Shown piece after piece: positions 59,672-64,000 of a stretch of DNA of 64,000 bases. Position numbers and translations under genes: made by a program. The DNA lies in contig UQGM01000001.1 of NCBI GenBank assembly GCA_900540535.1, positions 48,328-112,327 of the forward strand. The letters are read 5' to 3'. The notes beneath the pieces are model-generated. The model saw nothing but the letters and a program-made list of their open reading frames with translations. It made no database searches and was not told where the DNA came from. The number at the start of each line of letters is the position of its first letter. Position 1 is the first letter of the stretch. This DNA comes from an uncultured Oscillospiraceae bacterium (lineage in GTDB: Bacteria; Bacillota; Clostridia; Oscillospirales; Acutalibacteraceae).

Positions 59672-59708
59672 ATTCATATACATACACTTAAAAGCAAAGG
59701 AGTATAAT

Positions 59709-60437
59709 ATGCTGGAACTTAGAAACATTTCTTTCCGTGTAGGGGAAAAAGATTCCCAGACGGAAATAATTGACGATATAAGCCTTAAGCTTGAGGATAA
59801 AAAGACCCTTGTAATAACGGGTCCCAACGGCGGCGGCAAGTCAACTCTTGCAAGGCTTATTATGGGAATAGAGAAACCCACATCGGGACAGATTTTACTT
59901 GACGGAGAGGATATAACAAATCTTTCCGTAACAGAGAGGGCAAAAAGAGGAATAGGCTATGCTTTTCAGCAGCCTCCCAGATTCAAGGGACTGACAGTGC
60001 GCAGACTTCTGAGCCTTGCCCATGGCAGCGAGCTTCCTGAGGATGAGTGCTGTGCATACCTTACAAATGTGGGACTTTGCTCAAAGGATTACCTTAACCG
60101 AGAGGTGGATGCATCCCTTTCAGGAGGAGAGGTTAAGAGAATAGAGATAGCCACAATTATGGCGAGAGATTTAAAGCTTGCAATCTATGATGAGCCGGAG
60201 GCGGGCATAGACCTTTGGAGCTTTACAATGCTTGTAGACAGCTTCCGTGCAATGAAAAAAGTACGCAGCGAAAGCGTAGTGCTTATTTCACATCAGGAGA
60301 GAATAATGCAGCTTGCCGACGATATAGCGGTTGTGGCAGGAGGAAAAATCAAGACCATCGGTCCGAGAGAGGAGGTATTCCCCAACCTTATGGGACAGTT
60401 TGGCAGTGCCTGCGAGTTCAGGGGAACGGGGAACTAA
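59709..60437 (+). CDS. sufC: Fe-S assembly ATPase SufC
   Basis: A 242-residue ABC ATPase that binds the SufB-type scaffold. Walker A GPNGGGKSTLARL lies near residue 38, FQQPPRFKG gives the Q loop, SLSGGEVKRIEIA is the signature, and AIYDEPEAGIDLWSF is Walker B. Length and motifs are typical of SufC. The start has AAAGGAGTATAAT upstream. Only one scaffold gene follows and no sufD, sufS or sufU is present. Confidence 0.93.
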   Translation: MLELRNISFRVGEKDSQTEIIDDISLKLEDKKTLVITGPNGGGKSTLARLIMGIEKPTSGQILLDGEDITNLSVTERAKRGIGYAFQQPPRFKGLTVRRLLSLAHGSELPEDECCAYLTNVGLCSKDYLNREVDASLSGGEVKRIEIATIMARDLKLAIYDEPEAGIDLWSFTMLVDSFRAMKKVRSESVVLISHQERIMQLADDIAVVAGGKIKTIGPREEVFPNLMGQFGSACEFRGTGN

Positions 60438-60440
60438 AAT

Positions 60441-61361
60441 ATGAATAAGACAGATTACAATTTACTTGAATCCATAGCTGATATGCATGGTATCCCCACT
60501 GCGGGAGCTTATAATATAAGAAAAAACGGTCAGGGCGTAGAGCGTCACAGCACCGAGAATATAACAATTGAACCTAAAAAGGATAAGCCGGGAATAGATA
60601 TAATCGTAAAGCCCGGTACTAAGGGAGAGAGAGTTCACATTCCCGTTATACTTACCGAAACAGGAATTGACGACCTTGTTTACAATGATTTCTATATCGG
60701 CGACTGGGCGGATGTAGATATAGTAGCCGGCTGCGGAATACACAACTGCGGCAGCGAAAAAAGCGAGCACGACGGAATACACACTTTCCACATCGGCAAA
60801 CATGCGAGAGTCCGCTATGTTGAAAAGCATTACGGTGAGGGAGAGGGCACAGGCGAGAGAATCCTCAATCCCACAACTGTTGTGGAAATGGATGAAAATT
60901 CCTACTGTGAAATGGAAATGGTGCAGATAAAGGGCGTTGACTCTACTGAAAGAGATACAACCGCATCCCTTAAAGCAGGAGCAAAGCTTGTAATCAATGA
61001 AAAGCTTATGACTCACGGCAAGCAGTATGCACGTTCCGACGTTGTCATTAACCTCGACGGAGAGGACGCTTCAGCACAAATTATTTCACGTTCTGTTGCA
61101 AAGGACGAGTCCGAGCAGATTTTCTATCCGAGAGCTGTGGGAAATGCTCCCTGCCGAGCTCACGTTCAGTGCGATTCCATTATTATGGATAACGCAAAAA
61201 TCCGCTCCATTCCCGAAATCTCCGCAAACCATGCTTTGGCTCAGATAGTCCATGAAGCCGCAATCGGAAGAATCAACAATGACCAGCTTGTAAAGCTTCA
61301 AACTTTCGGAATGACTCAGGAAGAGGCGGAAGAGGTAATCATTCAGGGCTTCTTAAAGTAA
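60441..61361 (+). CDS. sufB: SufB/SufD-like Fe-S scaffold
   Basis: A 306-residue beta-helix scaffold of the SufBD family, shorter than E. coli SufB (about 495). The core beta-helix region (TERDTTASLKAGAKLVINEK) and the C-terminal family stretch (IPEISANHALAQIVHEAAIG) are present; the N-terminal extension of long SufB is missing. Conserved His and Cys residues occur (VAGCGIHNCGSEKSEHDG). With sufC, three bases upstream, it forms a two-gene system like the minimal SufCB type described in anaerobes. Confidence 0.9.
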   Translation: MNKTDYNLLESIADMHGIPTAGAYNIRKNGQGVERHSTENITIEPKKDKPGIDIIVKPGTKGERVHIPVILTETGIDDLVYNDFYIGDWADVDIVAGCGIHNCGSEKSEHDGIHTFHIGKHARVRYVEKHYGEGEGTGERILNPTTVVEMDENSYCEMEMVQIKGVDSTERDTTASLKAGAKLVINEKLMTHGKQYARSDVVINLDGEDASAQIISRSVAKDESEQIFYPRAVGNAPCRAHVQCDSIIMDNAKIRSIPEISANHALAQIVHEAAIGRINNDQLVKLQTFGMTQEEAEEVIIQGFLK

Positions 61362-61397
61362 AGGTTTTAATTTTTGAAAGGCCCATTTGAATAACGG

Positions 61398-61439
61398 CTT
61401 TTCGGAAACTCAAAATAAATAAACAAACTTCCCGAAAAG
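61398..61439 (+). promoter_or_regulatory. Inverted repeat next to the ribosome binding site of 61450
   Basis: CTTTTCGG at 61398 and CCGAAAAG at 61432 can pair and would include part of the AAAAGGAG site that precedes the next start codon. Confidence 0.35.
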
Positions 61440-61449
61440 GAGAAAAACC

Positions 61450-63222
61450 ATGGAGATTTTCAACGTTGACTTTTCGTCCTTTGCATCCGGCAAAAAGAGC
61501 GGTCAAAAAGAGCATCAGGCTGTAATTGCTCCGCCTAAAGCAGGTCTTAAGCTGCTTATTACTATTGCCGTTACAGTGATAGGAGCACTTTTGGCATTCT
61601 ACTTTATGCTTCCGCCTATTTCACTGAAAGCACCTGAGTTTTATACTTATCTTGTGCTTGTGCTGGTAATTTACGGCGCCGCTTCATTTGTCATTAACGG
61701 AGCGGGCACAACTCCGGCCTATGTACCATATGTTGTAAAAAAGCGTATTAAAATCCCCGCAATAATTGCAGGTGTTATAATTGTGATTGCCATTATCGGC
61801 GCAGTGGCTTCCTCAGTTGTTTTCAGAGCTTCCGCTTATAAGGATCTTCTCAAGGTAAACGAGGGAACCTTTGCCGAGGATATTGAAGAGGTTGATTTCA
61901 ATACAGTTCCTCTTCTCGACGGCTCTGCCGCCGCAACTCTCGGTGAAAGACAGATAGGCTACCTTGACGATATGGTATCACAGTTCCTTATTCAGGATGA
62001 TTATTACAATCAGATTAACTATAAGGGACATCCCGTAAGAGCCACAACTCTTATGTATGCAGATATAATCAAGTGGCTTACAAACCGCAGTGAGGGATTA
62101 CCGGCATATGTGGTTGTAGACATGGTTACACAAAAGGTTGATATTGTACGCATGCCTGAGGGACAGGGAATTAAATACTCTCCCGCAGAGCATTTCGGCA
62201 GACTTCTTCAGAGACATCTTAGATTCCAGTATCCCACATTTATTTTCGACAAACCTTCCTTTGAAATCGACGAAGAGGGACATCCCTACTGGATATGCCC
62301 CAGACTCGATAAGACAATCGGTCTTTTCGGCGGTAAGGATGTTGTAGGCGTTGTAATAATGGATGCCGTAACAGGTGAAAGCGAATACCATGAGGTAGAA
62401 GAGCTTAAGAAAAACGAAAACTATCAGTGGATAGACAGAGTTTATTCTTCCGATTTGCTTATTGAGCAGTACGATTATCATGGTACTCTCCAGAACGGAT
62501 TTATTAACTCCGTAATCGGACAGAAAGGCGTTAAAGTTACAACTGAAGAGTATAACTATCTTGCAATCAACGATGACGTTTATCTTTATACAGGCGTAAC
62601 TTCAATAACCAGTGACCAGTCCATTGTCGGCTTTGTGCTTATAAACCAGCGCACAAAGGAGGCAACCCTCTATCAGCAGGCAGGCGCAAAGGAGAATTCC
62701 GCAAGGGATTCCGCAAGGGGCGCCGTACAGCAGTACGGATATACCGCAACTTTCCCGCTGCTTCTGAATATCAGCGGTCAGCCCACTTACTTCATGTCCC
62801 TTAAGGATAATTCAAATATCGTTAAGATGTACGCAATGGTAAACGTTGAGCAGTGGTCGGTAGGTACGGCAATCGGCAAGACTGTTGAAGAGTGCCTCGA
62901 TAACTATGTAGACCTTATGGATCAGCAGGGAATTTCCATTGACGATGACATAAAGGTCGATACAGATACCGGCACGGACGGAGAAACCCAGAAGCTGGCG
63001 GACATTACCGTTGAAGGAACCGTGACGGATATAAGGTCAGCGGTAAAGGACGGCAACAGCTGGTATTATATTAAGCTTGATTCTTCACCGTCATATTACA
63101 GCACAACTGCAAGCAGCAATGAAAGCGTTGTAATTCTCAATACAGGCGAAAAGATTCGCATAACCGTAGAAAAGAATGAGGGAGCAATAATTCCCGCAAA
63201 GAAGATTGAGAAGATACAATAA
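61450..63222 (+). CDS. Large membrane protein, unknown function
   Basis: A 590-residue protein. After about 30 polar residues come three hydrophobic segments (about 33-53, 67-87, 99-122). The remaining 460 residues look like an extracytoplasmic beta-rich domain with repeated hydrophobic strands (GHPVRATTLMYADI, GKDVVGVVIMDAVTGE, QSIVGFVLINQRTKE) and a C-terminal OB-like stretch (ADITVEGTVTDIRSAVKDGN). No family is recognised. It follows the SufB gene by 88 bases; a functional link to Fe-S assembly is not implied. Confidence 0.75.
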   Translation: MEIFNVDFSSFASGKKSGQKEHQAVIAPPKAGLKLLITIAVTVIGALLAFYFMLPPISLKAPEFYTYLVLVLVIYGAASFVINGAGTTPAYVPYVVKKRIKIPAIIAGVIIVIAIIGAVASSVVFRASAYKDLLKVNEGTFAEDIEEVDFNTVPLLDGSAAATLGERQIGYLDDMVSQFLIQDDYYNQINYKGHPVRATTLMYADIIKWLTNRSEGLPAYVVVDMVTQKVDIVRMPEGQGIKYSPAEHFGRLLQRHLRFQYPTFIFDKPSFEIDEEGHPYWICPRLDKTIGLFGGKDVVGVVIMDAVTGESEYHEVEELKKNENYQWIDRVYSSDLLIEQYDYHGTLQNGFINSVIGQKGVKVTTEEYNYLAINDDVYLYTGVTSITSDQSIVGFVLINQRTKEATLYQQAGAKENSARDSARGAVQQYGYTATFPLLLNISGQPTYFMSLKDNSNIVKMYAMVNVEQWSVGTAIGKTVEECLDNYVDLMDQQGISIDDDIKVDTDTGTDGETQKLADITVEGTVTDIRSAVKDGNSWYYIKLDSSPSYYSTTASSNESVVILNTGEKIRITVEKNEGAIIPAKKIEKIQ

Positions 63223-63258
63223 ACTTTGCGAATAACTTACAAAGGCAATATACAATAC

Positions 63259-63293
63259 AAAAAAGCAGGCATCGTAAGATGTCTGCTTTTTAA
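63259..63293 (+). terminator. Terminator of the membrane protein gene
   Basis: AAAAAGCAG-CATC pairs with GATG-CTGCTTTTT, followed by AACTTTT. Confidence 0.88.
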
Positions 63294-63340
63294 CTTTTAA
63301 GGCAGGATTTAAATACCGTACTTAAAAAACAATAATTCTG

Positions 63341-63685
63341 CTATTTATCAGTGACAGTTTTAATAAAGACCGTCACTTTTTTATTTTTAATTTTACACTG
63401 CTTAATTACAAAGGCTGTGCCCCTTGATGTTCCGTCCCAAAAGGCAAACACTTCGTCGGCGTAATCAATAATCTGTATGTTTCGGTACAGAGGAGCTTTG
63501 CGGCCGTATTTATCATATTCAGGTAAAAATTCTGTCAGCTTTATGTTGTTGGCGGCGGCGTACTCTTTGGCGCAGGTGTCAATACCTCTTGCCCCGCCGG
63601 AAACTATTTCCGTTACCCCTTGGGGCAGATATTTACTGAGATTAACTATATTTAAATTTCGTGAACCTATAATTGCAAGTTTCAT
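63341..63685 (-). CDS. SLOG-family nucleotide-binding protein
   Basis: A 114-residue Rossmann-like protein: KLAIIGSRNL at the start, SGGARGIDTCAKEYA in the middle (the SLOG phosphate-binding signature shared with DprA and YspA), and DEVFAFWDGTSRGTAFVIKQ near the end. Such domains bind nucleotides and are linked to competence or to antiphage and signalling systems. The start follows AAAGGAG by seven bases. It faces away from a ribbon-helix-helix gene, with about 125 bases between them. Confidence 0.85.
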   Translation of the reverse strand: MKLAIIGSRNLNIVNLSKYLPQGVTEIVSGGARGIDTCAKEYAAANNIKLTEFLPEYDKYGRKAPLYRNIQIIDYADEVFAFWDGTSRGTAFVIKQCKIKNKKVTVFIKTVTDK

Positions 63686-63710
63686 ATGCACTCTCCTTTT
63701 AAAAAAATAT

Positions 63711-63790
63711 GCGTCATTATTTCATCATAATAACACCATTTTTACCATGACGCAATATTTTCACTATAATTGAGTCATAATAGCGTTATA
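63711..63790. promoter_or_regulatory. Divergent operator region
   Basis: GCGTCAT at 63711 and ATGACGC at 63747 form an inverted repeat, and GTCATTAT, TCATAATAA and GTCATAATAG recur through the same 75 bases. This is typical of an operator for a ribbon-helix-helix protein controlling both genes. Confidence 0.5.
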
Positions 63791-63811
63791 TGAGCTAAGG
63801 AGAGTTTAATC

Positions 63812-63988
63812 ATGGAAGATAAGCTTTTACGGTATACATTGAGAGTGGACCGCTTGCTTTTCAAAAAATTCCGTTATATTGCTGAATCTGAGGGACGCAG
63901 TGCAAATAAGGAAATTGAGCAATATCTTAAAAAGCGTGTTGCGGAGTATGAAAAAGAGTTCGGTACTATTGAAACTGATAAAGAGTGA
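63812..63988 (+). CDS. Ribbon-helix-helix (Arc-like) protein
   Basis: A 58-residue protein. A short beta-strand (LLRYTLRVDRLLFKKFRYIA) is followed by ESEGRSANKEIEQYLKKRV, the helix-turn-helix-like pair of Arc/MetJ-type repressors. Such proteins usually repress their own promoter. The start has AAGGAGAG upstream. It is divergent from the SLOG gene. Another ATG follows the stop by five bases, but its frame runs out of the window. Confidence 0.8.
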   Translation: MEDKLLRYTLRVDRLLFKKFRYIAESEGRSANKEIEQYLKKRVAEYEKEFGTIETDKE

Positions 63989-64000
63989 GTAAAATGCTGA

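Noticed and set aside
63994..64000. Start of a further gene after the ribbon-helix-helix gene
   Set aside because: Only seven bases remain before the window ends, too little to support a call.

Overview
The window looks like chromosome of an anaerobic, Gram-positive member of the class Clostridia, probably a gut Oscillospiraceae/Ruminococcaceae relative. This is inferred from gene families and order, not from an rRNA gene; I saw no rRNA or tRNA gene. The supporting signs are a yaaA-recF-yaaB-gyrB-gyrA cluster, mnmE-mnmG-rsmG-noc-parA-parB with parS sites, ECF-type vitamin transport, a 2-hydroxyacyl-CoA dehydratase-like radical system, a two-gene SufCB-type Fe-S system, strong AGGAGG ribosome binding sites and moderate GC. 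Placement is close to oriC, although dnaA and dnaN are not in the window.

Layout. 1-7.3 kb: repeat cluster, then the replication/topology operon yaaA, recF, yaaB (remB-like), gyrB, a YcxB-like membrane protein and gyrA. 7.4-10.8 kb: a two-component system on the minus strand. 10.9-19 kb: a promoter, cobalamin riboswitch and terminator leading into a surface beta-propeller protein, then (after a repeat cluster) a DUF4430-type lipoprotein and a complete ECF transporter (T, fused A-A', S). 19-26 kb: GH18-like lipoprotein, thioesterase, DUF1905 protein, NSS symporter, GH3 glucosidase. 26-37 kb: repeats, then mnmE, mnmG, rsmG, noc, a GNAT gene, more repeats, parA, parB, serS. 37-49 kb: repeats, a large LacZ with an acidic tail, an XRE membrane regulator operon, a DMT exporter, a hemolysin III-like protein, and a dehydratase/activase pair. 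49-55.6 kb: GH13, a TetM-like GTPase, a second YcxB-like protein, ZIP transporter, SGNH hydrolase, MIF-like tautomerase. 56-64 kb: an uncharacterised three-gene operon, YfcE phosphodiesterase, two TrkA-like proteins, a SufC/SufB-like pair with a structured leader, a large membrane protein, a SLOG protein and a divergent ribbon-helix-helix gene.

The most unusual content is not a gene. Seven intergenic clusters (about 1-220, 14.1-15.0, 26.2-26.8, 33.1-33.7, 36.8-37.6, 48.2-48.4 and 55.6-56.1 kb) are built from the same palindromic modules in either orientation. Several module stems differ between copies yet keep base pairing through paired changes. Three parS sites lie around the noc-parAB region; two of them directly bound one repeat cluster. 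Other leads are a dehydratase activase fused to a second dehydratase-like domain, an inverted repeat that could hide the noc ribosome binding site, and a folded leader before sufC.
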